Assembly: GCA_041554195.1 (NCBI GenBank)
Contig: JBFFMJ010000003.1
Span: 1 to 64,000, forward strand
Direction of reading: 5' to 3'
From: JAPHSX01 sp041554195
GTDB lineage: Bacteria > Pseudomonadota > Gammaproteobacteria > Thiohalomonadales > Thiohalomonadaceae
Length of the DNA stretch: 64,000 nucleotides
Both the position numbers and the translations under genes were made by a program. This document shows positions 1 through 9,203 of this stretch, one piece after another (the first letter of the stretch is position 1; each line of letters opens with the position of its first letter). The notes below the pieces were generated by a model that made no database searches, was not told where the DNA came from, and saw only the letters and a program-made list of their open reading frames with translations.

Positions 1-8
1 CTTTACGG

Positions 9-74
9 GCATGCATGGCGATGTTCTCTTGGTGTTGTGGTGACCTCATGAGATCACAAATTCACCATGCATGC
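9..74. repeat. Nested inverted repeats, REP-like
   Basis: GCATGCATGG (9-18) is matched by its exact complement CCATGCATGC (65-74). Between them lies a near-perfect palindrome, GTGACCTCATGAGATCAC (40-57). No gene is visible here. A remnant of a REP-associated tyrosine transposase lies 600 bases downstream, so this may be a REP-type palindromic element. That link is inferred from proximity only. Confidence 0.35.
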
Positions 75-154
75 ATTCAATTATCTTAATTTATCCATTC
101 AAATAGTTGATCTGGTTGGATATTTTGTGGGGATTCCTCAGCATCTGACCCCAT

Positions 155-490
155 TTATTTTAGCCGCCGCAGATTGTCGATGACTTTTCGTGACTCTTCA
201 ATAAACTGTGTTTGCAATACCATTACATCCGTCTCCTGGTTCAGCTGCACCGCCTCCACCATCTCTGCTGCCAGTTCATGAAAAAGCTTGTGACTTTCAA
301 TGAGTTTCTCAAACTCGGGTAAGCCCTGAAGTGATTTCGAATCTTTAGACATCAACCACTGGCCAAGTGCACATTTGTCGTGCTCTGAGATCGCATTGAA
401 GGTTTCTTCTGTTAACTCCTCGCTATCAAGCAGGGATGCCAACGAATCTATCCAGCGGATGTGATTGGTGATTTCCAGCTCCAAATCCAT
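155..490 (-). CDS. Stand-alone CZB zinc-binding domain protein
   Basis: A 111-residue protein consisting almost entirely of a CZB (chemoreceptor zinc-binding) domain. The 3-His/1-Cys zinc set is visible: H10 (NHIRW), C40 in the CALGQWL motif, and H67 and H71 in SHKLFH. CZB domains usually sit at the C-terminus of chemoreceptors or diguanylate cyclases, where they sense zinc or HOCl; free-standing versions also exist. The start is the ATG at 490, preceded at good spacing by AGGGGG; an upstream in-frame TTG at 553 has no ribosome site. No chemoreceptor or cyclase gene is adjacent, so any partner must be elsewhere. The 3' end abuts a TCTGACCCC repeat copy (144-152), which places the gene in an accessory patch. 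Confidence 0.85.
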   Translation of the reverse strand: MDLELEITNHIRWIDSLASLLDSEELTEETFNAISEHDKCALGQWLMSKDSKSLQGLPEFEKLIESHKLFHELAAEMVEAVQLNQETDVMVLQTQFIEESRKVIDNLRRLK

Positions 491-615
491 GTTATACCCC
501 CTGACTGTCTCACACAGCTCATTTATGCCATCTACCCGAGATAGTGTAGTCAATCATAAGATGATGTCGATAAATGGGATTTCTACGATTATTGTTGGCC
601 TTCGGAAAAGAGTCG

Positions 616-645
616 TATATTAGAGGAAACAGTGTTCTGACCCCG
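616..645 (+). repeat. Dispersed 30-bp repeat, copy A
   Basis: This 30-base segment ends in GTGTTCTGACCCCG and matches 43426-43455 at 27 of 30 positions. Shorter TCTGACC cores occur at 144-152, 877-884, about 2749 (reverse orientation), 44091 and 44104-44112. All copies sit at edges of accessory genes. The function is unknown. Confidence 0.6.
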
Positions 646-646
646 T

Positions 647-832
647 TTGTTTCGGGATGAGGCAGACTATCAGGCCCATATGGATTATCTACACTTCAAC
701 CCCGTCAAACACCAATATGTCACGCGTGTAGAGGATTGGCCTTACTCTACCTCTCATCGGCTCGTTGAAGAGGATGTCTACCCGGTTGATTGGGCTGGTG
801 GTGGCGATGTTGAGCTTGGTTATGCTGATTAA
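647..832 (+). pseudogene. REP-associated tyrosine transposase, C-terminal remnant
   Basis: Only the last 61 codons of an IS200-like/RAYT (Y1 transposase) protein remain. The recognisable part contains YLHFNPVKH and DWPYSTSHRL followed by YPVDWAG, typical of the C-terminal end of this family. The HUH motif and catalytic tyrosine region expected upstream are absent. The reading frame begins abruptly right after the TCTGACCCC repeat at 636-644, with no start codon or ribosome site of its own. This is a fragment of a RAYT gene, which would fit the palindromic and dispersed repeats around it. Confidence 0.75.
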
Positions 833-905
833 CATGCGGCGCAATGCCTGTTAGTTATTGCGCCCAACGGGCTGTGTTCTGACCACGGTTTCTTAGTTTA
901 AATAT

Positions 906-2598
906 CTATTTCTCTACCACCTCGTAACAATTATTACACATGTTCTGTTTTATATAAGCAAGATGATTTGTATCAATTGGCTTGCTACAATGTGGACAGC
1001 TAAATGCCTCACCAATTTCCATAAGGAAGTTTTGAAAGAATGAGTCTTCTAAAGAAATCCTGCGAACATCCCTAAGCTCCTTTAGGTCAAGTTCGTCAAG
1101 TGTAGATGTATCCAATTTGTTTTTGGATATATTTAGAGAGTTGTAACACTCATAATCTATCGAATATACATTATATGATGTTCCTGAGTGATCTTTGTGT
1201 GAATAACCTTTACGCCTCAGGTGCATAACTCTGAAATCAATCAGGTTTTGTATATGTTTGTTCTTTGAATGTTTTTCTGGCACCAAAAAATGTATTGACT
1301 TTTTGTTTTCCACAACCTCACGAACAATCTCTGTAAGTAGCTGTCGTTCAACTGGGTGCTTATCAATCTGCTCTTTCTTATCTGTCTCATACCATTCAGA
1401 ATTAGCAGAACGAATGTTCTGCACACTAATTCTCTTCGCGTTATTACTTGATGTAAGCAGGTACTTGTCATACGAGCTTATAAATAGATTCATAAAATCT
1501 CTTGGTATACCTGCACATGCCACTAAGACCTCATTTAGTGCAACATTTGCAAAAAATGTATTAATTATTTTATCTCTTGTGGTTTTATTGTCTGTTAAAA
1601 GTTTTTCTATTGAGGTCGAATCAATTGAATGCAGATGTTTATAAACTAAATCATTAAAAAAGTTTCTGGTTTGAGACTTATTAACCTCAAAAACATATCT
1701 CATATCTAGAGGGTAACCAAAAATATCCCCTCCATCCTCTAAGCCAAAGAACTTCTGATCAGTTTTGACACCCAAGTTTGTTCTATTTGGAATGGCCGCG
1801 ATCTTTAAAGTTACCGGAATTGCCGAGAAACTTTTCTTAAGAATCTCCGCCAAATACAATTGTGTGTCCAATTCCACCTCGGACCACTCATCAATAATCA
1901 ACGTAACCCTCCTTAGGTTAAGGGTTTTAAGAAGGTCTTCGATTGCATTTGTGACATCTAATATAGAAATATACGTATCTTGCTTTTTGTCGCCAGATAT
2001 TTTTTTGCCCTTCCCCTTTTAATGTTAACGAGGGCGATTTAGACAATGTTGCAGAGCCACTTACGCTTTTTACCTCTTCCTCTGATACAGTCAAAGACGT
2101 TGGCTTACTAAACGCCTTTCCGTCAAACTCCAAGTAAATTCTTTCGAAGATAGTTGTTAAGCAATGTTCTTTGATTGTTCGAACATTATCATTTGCAGTA
2201 TCAAATTCATTTAACCCGTAAATCACCATAACATTATCAGTAATCGTATGAGCAACCTCTTGCATCAAATATTTGAATATTAAGATTGCATTAATTTCAT
2301 GCAAGCCATCATCAGATGACAAGAGCGGCACAATTCGCCTAACATCTACATACACTGGAAAGTTTCTGTTCTCATCAAACTCTAATGCGATTTTTTCATG
2401 TAGCGCACGTAACAGATGAGTCTTTCCCTAACCTCTTCTTCCATATATAACATTATTATTTACATTGTTTATATTCGATATATTTTCAGAACCAGAATAC
2501 AAGTCAATATAACTATCGTATTCAATGTTCTCAGCTCTTACGTTATTAGCTAATTTAGAAACACAATTTCTTATTTCATCAGATTTTATATTTATCAT
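906..2598 (-). pseudogene. Broken AAA/P-loop ATPase gene with zinc ribbon
   Basis: One AT-rich gene of about 564 codons, ATG at 2598, carrying two lesions. (1) A TAG at 2430-2428 falls inside the Walker A loop: the frame reads YGRRG-stop-GKTHLLRAL, and one base change (TCG to TAG) would explain it. (2) The frame shifts in a run of seven A/T at about 2000-2006; the second frame resumes as SGDKKQDTY and runs into a Walker B-like LIIDEWSEV. The C-terminus has a zinc ribbon, CPHC...CNNC. The layout resembles ORC/CDC6-like AAA ATPases of mobile or defence loci, but I do not recognise the exact family. The frameshift could be a sequencing error in a homopolymer; the nonsense codon is harder to explain that way. 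Confidence 0.75.
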
Positions 2599-2957
2599 AT
2601 TAATCCTACTATATTAAGGATGACTTCTTATTTACTTCACAAAACAATGCGCTCAGCTCTCGCATTGTTGCATTTAGTGATCTCACGTAGCGAACCATTA
2701 CGGTCTCTTCTCTGGATTTTGTCTATTGTCGAAAATCAATCAAAGAGGTCAGAGCCCTTAAATCAAACAATCCACCGCACACTCTTTCAGCCCTTTCCGA
2801 ATTAACGGAATCAGATCCAGTCACCAGACATAAAAAAGCCAGAGAACACTCACATATTCTCTGGCCCTTTTCACTGTTCATTGATGACTCCCTGTCTGAC
2901 TCTGCACGTTATATCACTCTCTTATACAACGGACTCAACTCCAGGCACAAGCCAACA
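2599..2957. other. Intergenic gap with possible gene remnant
   Basis: AT-rich spacer between the broken ATPase gene and trpE. On the minus strand an open stretch (2609-2698, ATG at 2698, 29 codons) just upstream of the ATPase gene reads MVRYVRSLNATMREL..., which looks like a helix-turn-helix fragment, perhaps a transposase tail. A reverse-oriented TCTGACC core lies at about 2749. The trpE terminator occupies 2832-2865. I see nothing else. Confidence 0.35.
2832..2865 (-). terminator. trpE rho-independent terminator
   Basis: Perfect 9-bp stem GCCAGAGAA / TTCTCTGGC (2838-2846 with 2857-2865), followed on the minus strand by six T. It lies 93 bases beyond the trpE stop. Confidence 0.85.
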
Positions 2958-4445
2958 CTACCGATGCGACGCATTATCCAACCCCCGCGCCGCCATCTCC
3001 GCCGCCCGAAAAACAGCCCGACTTTTATTCATCGTCTCATCCCACTCATTCCGTGGCACCGAGTCATAGACAATCCCGGCCCCCGCCTGCATGTAGAGGG
3101 TTTTGTTCTGAATCACCGCAGTGCGGATGGCGATGGCGGTGTCCATGTTGCCGTGCCAGCCGAGGTAGCCGACGGCGCCGGCGTAGACGCCGCGCTTGAC
3201 CGGCTCGAGCTCGTCGATGATCTCCATGGCGCGTACCTTGGCGGCGCCGGAGACGGTGCCGGCGGGGAAGGTGGCGCGCAGGGCGTCCATGGCGGACATG
3301 CCAGCCTTCAACTTGCCCTCGACGTTGGAGACGATGTGCATGACGTGGGAGTAGCGTTCGATCACCATCTTTTCGGTGAGCTCAACAGTGCCGGTCTCGG
3401 CGATGCGGCCGACATCATTACGCCCCAGGTCAATCAGCATCAGGTGCTCGGCCAGCTCTTTCGGGTCGGCCAGCAGGTCGGCTTCCAGTGCCCTGTCCTC
3501 GGCCTCGTCCTTGCCACGCGGTCGGGTCCCGGCGATGGGGCGCACGGTGACCTTGTCGTCCTCGTAGCGGGTGAGGATCTCCGGCGAGGAGCCGACGATC
3601 TGGAATTCACCCAGGTTGAGGAAGTACATATAGGGCGAGGGGTTGAGGCTACGTAAGGATCGGTAGAGGTCCAGCGGCGGTGCCTCAAAGGGGATGGAGA
3701 GGCGCTGCGACAGTACCACCTGCATGATGTCGCCATCGGTGATGTACTGCTTGGACTTCACTACCGCCTCTTCGAAACCCTGCTGGGTGAAGCCGGAGAC
3801 AAAGTCATCTTCTGTCACCTCGCGGCTCTGCACGTAGGGGGGGCGCTTTACCGGCTCGTCTAACAGAGCGACGAGTTGTCGCAGGCGGGTCTCACCCTTC
3901 TCCTGCGCCGCGGCCTCGGCGGGGTCGACATGCACCACCACGAAGAGCTTGCCGCTGAGATTGTCGAACACCACCACCTCATCGGAGAGCATTAACAGGA
4001 TGTCGGGATTGCCGAGCTGATCTTCGTTGGGGCAGTCGCCCAGGCGCGGCTCGATATAGCGCACGGTGTCGTAACCGAAGTAGCCGACCAGTCCGCCGGT
4101 GAACAGCGGCAGACCTTCGACCTTGGGCACCTTGTAGCGCGTCTGGAAGTCCTCGATAAAGCTGAGGGGATCTTCGACCGTTTGCTGCTCCAGCACCACG
4201 TGATCACGCGTGACGGTAACCTCGTGGCCCCTTACCGTGAGCACGGTACGCGCCGGCAGGCCGATAATCGAGTAACGGCCCCACTTCTCGCCGCCCTGCA
4301 CCGATTCAAACAGGTAGGAGTAAGGCGCGTCGGCCAGCTTGAGGTAGGTGGAGAGTGGCGTGTCGAGATCGGCCAGCACCTCGCGCATTAGCGGGATGCG
4401 GTTGTAGCCCTCGGCGGCCAGTTGTGCGAATCGTTGTGTGTTCAT
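2958..4445 (-). CDS. trpE: Anthranilate synthase component I
   Basis: 495 residues, the usual length for TrpE. It catalyses chorismate + ammonia (from the TrpG glutaminase) to anthranilate, the first committed step of tryptophan synthesis in the cytoplasm. The N-terminal regulatory domain is followed by the chorismate-binding domain, with the conserved blocks PSPYMYFL, GSSPEIL, PIAGTRPRG, HLMLIDLGRND, PAGTVSGAAKVRAMEII and QAGAGIVYDS all present. The DLGRND and AGTRPRG blocks distinguish TrpE from PabB reasonably well. The start is ATG at 4445. trpG, trpD and trpC are not in the window; in many gammaproteobacteria trpE sits with gph and rpe exactly as here. Confidence 0.95.
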   Translation of the reverse strand: MNTQRFAQLAAEGYNRIPLMREVLADLDTPLSTYLKLADAPYSYLFESVQGGEKWGRYSIIGLPARTVLTVRGHEVTVTRDHVVLEQQTVEDPLSFIEDFQTRYKVPKVEGLPLFTGGLVGYFGYDTVRYIEPRLGDCPNEDQLGNPDILLMLSDEVVVFDNLSGKLFVVVHVDPAEAAAQEKGETRLRQLVALLDEPVKRPPYVQSREVTEDDFVSGFTQQGFEEAVVKSKQYITDGDIMQVVLSQRLSIPFEAPPLDLYRSLRSLNPSPYMYFLNLGEFQIVGSSPEILTRYEDDKVTVRPIAGTRPRGKDEAEDRALEADLLADPKELAEHLMLIDLGRNDVGRIAETGTVELTEKMVIERYSHVMHIVSNVEGKLKAGMSAMDALRATFPAGTVSGAAKVRAMEIIDELEPVKRGVYAGAVGYLGWHGNMDTAIAIRTAVIQNKTLYMQAGAGIVYDSVPRNEWDETMNKSRAVFRAAEMAARGLDNASHR

Positions 4446-4600
4446 GTGCTAATCACCTAAAAGGGGAAACGGTAAGAGATGGGTAGTTGTTCGACCATGT
4501 TTGTCACGTAGCTGTCGCAACGTGACCTACGGCGGATTAGCTACACCATCGCTTGTCGAATTTTTCTCTCACCGTTATCCCCTTCTTTGGTAATTATTTT

Positions 4601-5269
4601 TTATATTAACTCTTTCAGCTCAACCATCGAATCGATCACCGCATCCGGGTTGGCGTCGCGGATATCCACACCGTGGTTGTAGCCGTAGCTCATGCAGATG
4701 ATCTGAAAACCGGCGGCGCGCGCGGCCTTCACATCACTCACCGAGTCGCCCAGCATCAGCGCGTTCTCCGGCTTTACGCCAAAGTGCTCGGCACCGTGCA
4801 GCAACGGCAGCGGGTCGGGTTTCTTCTTCGCCAGGGTATCGCCACTGATGACGATATCGAAGCGGTCGAAGATGCCGAGGTCCTTGAGCAGCGGGTGGGT
4901 GAACTGCGCCGCCTTGTTGGTGACACAGCCCAGCTTGTAGCCCTGGGCCTGCAGGTAGTCGAGCCCCTCTTCCACGCCCGAATAGAGACAGGAGCGCTTG
5001 GAGGTGTTCTCGGCATAGAGGTCGATAAAGATGGGGTAGGCCCGGTCGAACAGCGCATCGTCCGGCTCGCCGTCGAGCTGGCCGATGAGGGCGCGACGGC
5101 AGAGGCGCTCGACGCCGTTACCGACCCACTCGCGTACCTTCGCCTCGCCGTGTAGCGGCATCTCAAGCTGCTTCATCATCTCATCGACGCAGTAGGCAAG
5201 GTCGGGCACGCTGTCGACCAGGGTGCCATCGACATCGATGAGGATCATTTCGGGTTTCTGAATAGACAT
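4601..5269 (-). CDS. gph: Phosphoglycolate phosphatase
   Basis: 222-residue HAD-superfamily hydrolase. Motif I is DVDGTLVDS near residues 12-20 (nucleophile D12), motif II falls around ISGDT, and the Lys/Asp motifs are KKKPDPLPL and LGDSVSDVKAAR. Gph dephosphorylates 2-phosphoglycolate, which RuBisCO oxygenase activity and DNA repair produce. In an autotroph with form II RuBisCO this is an obvious need. It lies between rpe (upstream) and trpE (downstream), the conserved rpe-gph-trpE order, with about 110-150-base gaps that contain hairpins. Substrate specificity is assigned from family and context. Confidence 0.9.
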   Translation of the reverse strand: MSIQKPEMILIDVDGTLVDSVPDLAYCVDEMMKQLEMPLHGEAKVREWVGNGVERLCRRALIGQLDGEPDDALFDRAYPIFIDLYAENTSKRSCLYSGVEEGLDYLQAQGYKLGCVTNKAAQFTHPLLKDLGIFDRFDIVISGDTLAKKKPDPLPLLHGAEHFGVKPENALMLGDSVSDVKAARAAGFQIICMSYGYNHGVDIRDANPDAVIDSMVELKELI

Positions 5270-5310
5270 CTTTTTCTCACTGCAGGTCAGTCACAAAGCA
5301 CCATGAAATA

Positions 5311-5338
5311 GGGGGTTGTGTGATAAAACACAACCCCC
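5311..5338. other. Strong stem-loop between rpe and gph
   Basis: GGGGGTTGTG (5311-5320) pairs perfectly with CACAACCCCC (5329-5338). There is no clear T tract on the minus strand, so this is more likely a processing or attenuating hairpin than a full terminator. Confidence 0.6.
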
Positions 5339-5380
5339 GTGTGGTGCGGCGCAAGCGCTCCTTGTTAGTTAGCCAGCTAC

Positions 5381-6073
5381 CTACTTGCCGACCTGCGCCA
5401 GCTCGTCACGGAAGGCCTTGAGTACGGTGTCGTAGTCGTTGGCATCATTCTCATTGCGGGCACCGAAGATGGCTGAACCGGCGACGAAGGTGTCGGCACC
5501 GGCCTCGGCGATCTCGCGGATGTTGTTGACCTTCACGCCGCCGTCGATCTCCAGGCGGATGTCGTAGCCGGACTCGTCGATCATCTTGCGTGCCTGACGC
5601 AGCTTGTCGAGGGTGGCGGGGATGAAGCTCTGGCCACCGAAGCCGGGGTTAACCGACATCAGCAGGATCATGTCGACCTTATCCATTACGTAATCGAGAT
5701 GAGAGAGCGGGGTCGCCGGATTGAACACCAGACCGGACTTACAGCCCAGCTCGCGGATCAGGCCGAGGCTGCGGTCGATGTGCTCGGAGGCCTCGGGGTG
5801 GAAGGTGATGTAGGTGGCACCGGCCGCGGCGAAGTCGGGGATGATGCGATCCACCGGCTTAACCATCATGTGTACATCGATGTCGGCGGTAACGCCGTGG
5901 TTGCGCAGGGCCTCACAGACCAGCGGACCGATGGTAAGGTTGGGCACGTAGTGGTTGTCCATTACATCGAAGTGGACGATATCGGCACCGGACTTCAGTA
6001 CCTTATCCACTTCCTCACCCAGGCGGGCGAAGTCGGCGGACAGGATGGATGGAGCAATCTGGAAATCGGCCAT
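5381..6073 (-). CDS. rpe: Ribulose-phosphate 3-epimerase
   Basis: 230 residues. Interconverts ribulose-5-phosphate and xylulose-5-phosphate in the pentose-phosphate and Calvin cycles. It is a TIM barrel with all the usual signatures: PSILSADFARL at the N-terminus, the metal-binding HFDVMDNHYVPN, SVNPGFGGQSF, EIDGGV and AGSAIFG. The start is ATG at 6073. It is the first gene of the rpe-gph-trpE run on the minus strand. In this organism it would serve the same cycle as the tkt-gap-pgk-fba operon at 49-56 kb. Confidence 0.95.
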   Translation of the reverse strand: MADFQIAPSILSADFARLGEEVDKVLKSGADIVHFDVMDNHYVPNLTIGPLVCEALRNHGVTADIDVHMMVKPVDRIIPDFAAAGATYITFHPEASEHIDRSLGLIRELGCKSGLVFNPATPLSHLDYVMDKVDMILLMSVNPGFGGQSFIPATLDKLRQARKMIDESGYDIRLEIDGGVKVNNIREIAEAGADTFVAGSAIFGARNENDANDYDTVLKAFRDELAQVGK

Positions 6074-6384
6074 GGTTGTTGCCTCTCAAATCTAATCGTA
6101 AATCGGTTCAGTTCGCACCGCGCCAAAAGGGTTGTTGGGGCCGGTACACCACAAAATAATCACGAATCTTACCCGCTCCGCGCCGCTTTTGCGAGATTTG
6201 GGCATCCTCCATCCCTACCGTATACTTGTGCCAACAAAAACGAGCCCCACATAACAATGATGTCGCCCACCAATTTAAGGCGCAAAGCGCCACGCCAATT
6301 AAACGCCTGCGCAGCTGGCGTAAACGCTATGCTAGCGGGACTTCAATCAACACTAACAATTAACTCTATCTGGAGATCTAACTA
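6074..6384. other. Divergent intergenic region rpe / CopD-like gene
   Basis: 311 bases between the divergent starts. Presumably holds both promoters; I could not assign clear -35/-10 boxes. The CopD-like gene has a plausible ribosome site (GGAG) at 6371-6374. Confidence 0.3.
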
Positions 6385-6843
6385 ATGACTATTACCGTCA
6401 CCCTCCACCTGCTCGCCGTCGTCCTCTGGGTTGGCGGAATGTTTTTTGCCCATCAGGTACTGCGCCCCGTCGCCGCCGAACTGCTGGAGCCGCCGCTACG
6501 CCAGCAGCTATGGGTCGGCGTCTTTGGCCGCTTTTTCCCCGTGGTGTGGGGCGCCATCGTCACCATCGTCGCCACCGGCTACTGGATGCTGTTTGTCTCC
6601 TTCGGCGGCATGGGCAGCGCCGGGCTCTATATCCACATCATGCACGGCCTGGGGTTGCTAATGATCGCCATCTACTGCTACGTCTACTTTGTCCCCTATC
6701 AGGCGCTGAAGCGCTCCGTCGCCGCGCAGATCTGGCCCGAGGGCAAGGGTCACATCGACCGCATCCGTGACATGGTGGGGATTAATACCATTCTGGGTCT
6801 TATCACTATCGCCATTGCGGCGGGTGGGCGTTACTTCCACTGA
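6385..6843 (+). CDS. CopD-domain integral membrane protein
   Basis: 152 residues with four predicted membrane helices (about 5-22, 48-70, 78-100 and 128-148). It opens with the HLLAVVLWVGGMFFAH pattern typical of the CopD superfamily, in which conserved histidines are thought to bind copper or heme; further His residues appear in the IHIMHGLGLL segment. Many proteobacterial genomes have this short CopD-like protein alone, and its function is not established. It is transcribed alone, converging on the N-ATPase operon end at 6869. Confidence 0.75.
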   Translation: MTITVTLHLLAVVLWVGGMFFAHQVLRPVAAELLEPPLRQQLWVGVFGRFFPVVWGAIVTIVATGYWMLFVSFGGMGSAGLYIHIMHGLGLLMIAIYCYVYFVPYQALKRSVAAQIWPEGKGHIDRIRDMVGINTILGLITIAIAAGGRYFH

Positions 6844-6868
6844 GACAGGGCGGGGGGGTCTGCCCAAC

Positions 6869-7711
6869 TTACTGACTACCCGGAAAATCCACCACCGGGC
6901 TGGCCAACAGGATCATCTCGATCTCTTCGGTGATCTCCTCCTGACGTAGCGCGTTGGCGCGGGTGGCCAGGTTCGCCAGGCGCTCATCGAGCCGGTGTAC
7001 CGCCCCCTCCAGATGCTGCACCCGGTACTGGTTCTCCGCCAGCAGGGAGACGGTGAACAGTTCGTTGAGACTGAGCAGCAGGTAGTGTTGCAGAAAGCCG
7101 TACAGGAACGCCTGCGGTGTGAGTTGCAACAGGGGTGGTGTACGCCACTCATCGCGGTTGGCCGGAAGCTCGGGGGGCAACAGACGGCGCTCCGTCAGAC
7201 TCCCCTTCTCATCGTCATGGTAGAGCACCCGCAGTGAAACCAGCCCCTCCTCGCTCATCCGTTGCTGGATGGCGGCGATCACCGGGGTGAGAGTCTGCTG
7301 CAGCTCCTCGCTGACGTTGGCCCCGGCCAGCGGCGTTGTGCCGGGCACCGCCTCCTCCAGTCGCGGCCATAGCTTGCGCCCCACCGCCAGCAGCCGTGTC
7401 GGATGCTGTGCGCAATCAGGAAAGAGCTGCGGCAGACGGCGCAGCAGGGCCTCGTTGAAATCACCGCAGAAACCGCGCTCGCTACCGATTAACAACCAGA
7501 GTGTCTGCTCATCACCGCCATCCCCCTGCGGGTGGTGGTAATAGAAGTCGTCGGCCAGCCGCTCAAGGCTCGCGGCAAGGGCGTGCTGGCTGGCGGCGAT
7601 GCCGCCCAGTTTATGCAGCTCCAGCTGCGACAGGGTCTTCATCGAGGCGATGATCGTCTGCAACTCGCGCAGCTGCTCGAGGTGGGTCTGAATGGTACGT
7701 GAGCGGCTCAC
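6869..7711 (-). CDS. atpG: N-type ATPase gamma subunit
   Basis: 280 residues from the GTG at 7711, which sits just after the atpA stop and starts the conserved SRSRTIQTHLEQLRELQTIIASMKTL helix; a longer frame runs back into atpA. The central-stalk rotor protein couples catalysis in alpha3beta3 to c-ring rotation. The coiled-coil N- and C-terminal helices are visible, the C-terminal one in RVQHLEGAVHRLDERLANLATRANALRQEEITEEIEMI. It is the last gene of the minus-strand operon, as is usual for N-ATPases (atpG at the end). The sequence is divergent from canonical AtpG. Confidence 0.88.
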   Translation of the reverse strand: MSRSRTIQTHLEQLRELQTIIASMKTLSQLELHKLGGIAASQHALAASLERLADDFYYHHPQGDGGDEQTLWLLIGSERGFCGDFNEALLRRLPQLFPDCAQHPTRLLAVGRKLWPRLEEAVPGTTPLAGANVSEELQQTLTPVIAAIQQRMSEEGLVSLRVLYHDDEKGSLTERRLLPPELPANRDEWRTPPLLQLTPQAFLYGFLQHYLLLSLNELFTVSLLAENQYRVQHLEGAVHRLDERLANLATRANALRQEEITEEIEMILLASPVVDFPGSQ

Positions 7712-7718
7712 CGCGACC

Positions 7719-9203
7719 TCACTCCGGCTCGGCGGGCAGCCAGCGGCGTAGCGCCTCCAGCCAGCGATCGCGCCCATCCTCCAGGCGCAACCCGCTGCCC
7801 GCTACCTGCTGTTGTAAACCCTGCATCCGGGTCGCCAGGGCCTCCAGCGGATAGCCGTCGAGCAACCCCTCGTTGAAGGCGATGAGCCAGGCAAGCTGGA
7901 AGCGCGCGGTTACCGGGCTCAGCCGCTCCTGCTTGAGGATCTCACGTAGTGTCCGGCCGCGGCGGATCGCCTGTTCCATCGACGCCTCCAGCCGTGCGCC
8001 GAAGCGGGTGAAGACCTCCAGCTCAAGAAACTGCAGGTAATCGAGCTTCATCCTGCCGGCCTCGGCCTTGATACACGGGTGCTGTGCCTGGCCGCCGATA
8101 CGTGACACCGATCTGGCGATGTCGATGGCCGGGCGAAAGCCCCCGGCAAACAGGGTCTGGTCGAGATAGAGCTGACCGTCGGTGATGGAGATGAGGTTGG
8201 TCGGAATGTAGCTGGCGATCTCCCCCTGTAAGGTCTCGACAATCGGCAGCGCCGTCATCGAGCCGCCGCCGTGGGCGGCATTCAGCACGGTACTGCGCTC
8301 CAGCAGGCGGGCATGGATGGAGAAGATATCGCCCGGATAGGCCTCGCGCCCCGGCGGGCGACGCAGCAGCAAGGAGAGCTCACGGTAGAGCTTGGCGTGG
8401 GTGGTCAGATCGTCATAAACAATCAGCGTATCGCGCCCCGCCTCCATCCACGCCTCGGCCATGGCACAGCCCGCATAGGGGGCAAGGTACTGCATGCCCG
8501 GCAGGGCGCTCGCCTCGGCGACGATCACCGTGGTGTACTCCAGCGCGCCGTGTTCACGCAGGGTCTCGATGGTGTTGACCACGGTGGAGCGTTTCTGGCC
8601 GATCAGCACGTAGAGGCAGAGCACCTGTGAGCCGCGCTGGTTGATCACCATGTCGAGCGCCACCGAGCTGCGCCCCAGCCCCTCATCGCCGATCACCAGC
8701 TGTCGTTGCCCCTTGCCGATGGGGATCAGGCTATCGATGATCTTGATACCGCTGTAGAGCGGCTGCTGCACAATATCGCGGGCGATGATCGGCGGGGCGC
8801 GCTGTTCGATACGTCGGCTCTTCGCCTCCAGCAGTTCCCCCCCGCCATCAAGCGGACGCCCCAGCGGGTCGAGCACCCGTCCGAGGATCGCATCGCCACT
8901 GGGCACGCTCAGCTGCTCGTGGGCGAGAAAGGCGGCCATGCCGGAGGCGAGGCTTTCACTCTCATCCAGCAACACCGCGCCGACCATCTCCTGGGTGAGG
9001 TCAAACACCATCGCCCGCGAGCCGTCGGCGAAAACCACCAGGCCATCCATCTGCGCCGAGGGGAGGCCCGAGATCCAGACGATGCCGTCGCCGACCGAGA
9101 CCACCTCACCCTGCTCGGTCAGCTGCATGCCAAAACGGTAACGTTCCAGCCATTCCGCCTGCCTGGCGAGCAGGCCGTGCTGGTTGGACTGGTAACTACT
9201 CAT
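7719..9203 (-). CDS. atpA: N-type ATPase alpha subunit
   Basis: 494 residues; the non-catalytic nucleotide-binding subunit of the F1 head. The N-terminal beta barrel carries GDGIVWISGLP; the P-loop region is GDEGLGRSS at residues 172-180, where the usual Lys is Arg178; downstream blocks include IVYDDLTTHAKLYRELSLLLRRPPGREAYPGD and the SRIGGQAQ motif. The start ATG overlaps the atpF stop (ATGAGTAG), so translation is coupled. The Lys-to-Arg change suggests weakened or absent nucleotide binding at the non-catalytic sites (inference). The gene is shorter than canonical AtpA (about 513). Confidence 0.93.
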   Translation of the reverse strand: MSSYQSNQHGLLARQAEWLERYRFGMQLTEQGEVVSVGDGIVWISGLPSAQMDGLVVFADGSRAMVFDLTQEMVGAVLLDESESLASGMAAFLAHEQLSVPSGDAILGRVLDPLGRPLDGGGELLEAKSRRIEQRAPPIIARDIVQQPLYSGIKIIDSLIPIGKGQRQLVIGDEGLGRSSVALDMVINQRGSQVLCLYVLIGQKRSTVVNTIETLREHGALEYTTVIVAEASALPGMQYLAPYAGCAMAEAWMEAGRDTLIVYDDLTTHAKLYRELSLLLRRPPGREAYPGDIFSIHARLLERSTVLNAAHGGGSMTALPIVETLQGEIASYIPTNLISITDGQLYLDQTLFAGGFRPAIDIARSVSRIGGQAQHPCIKAEAGRMKLDYLQFLELEVFTRFGARLEASMEQAIRRGRTLREILKQERLSPVTARFQLAWLIAFNEGLLDGYPLEALATRMQGLQQQVAGSGLRLEDGRDRWLEALRRWLPAEPE

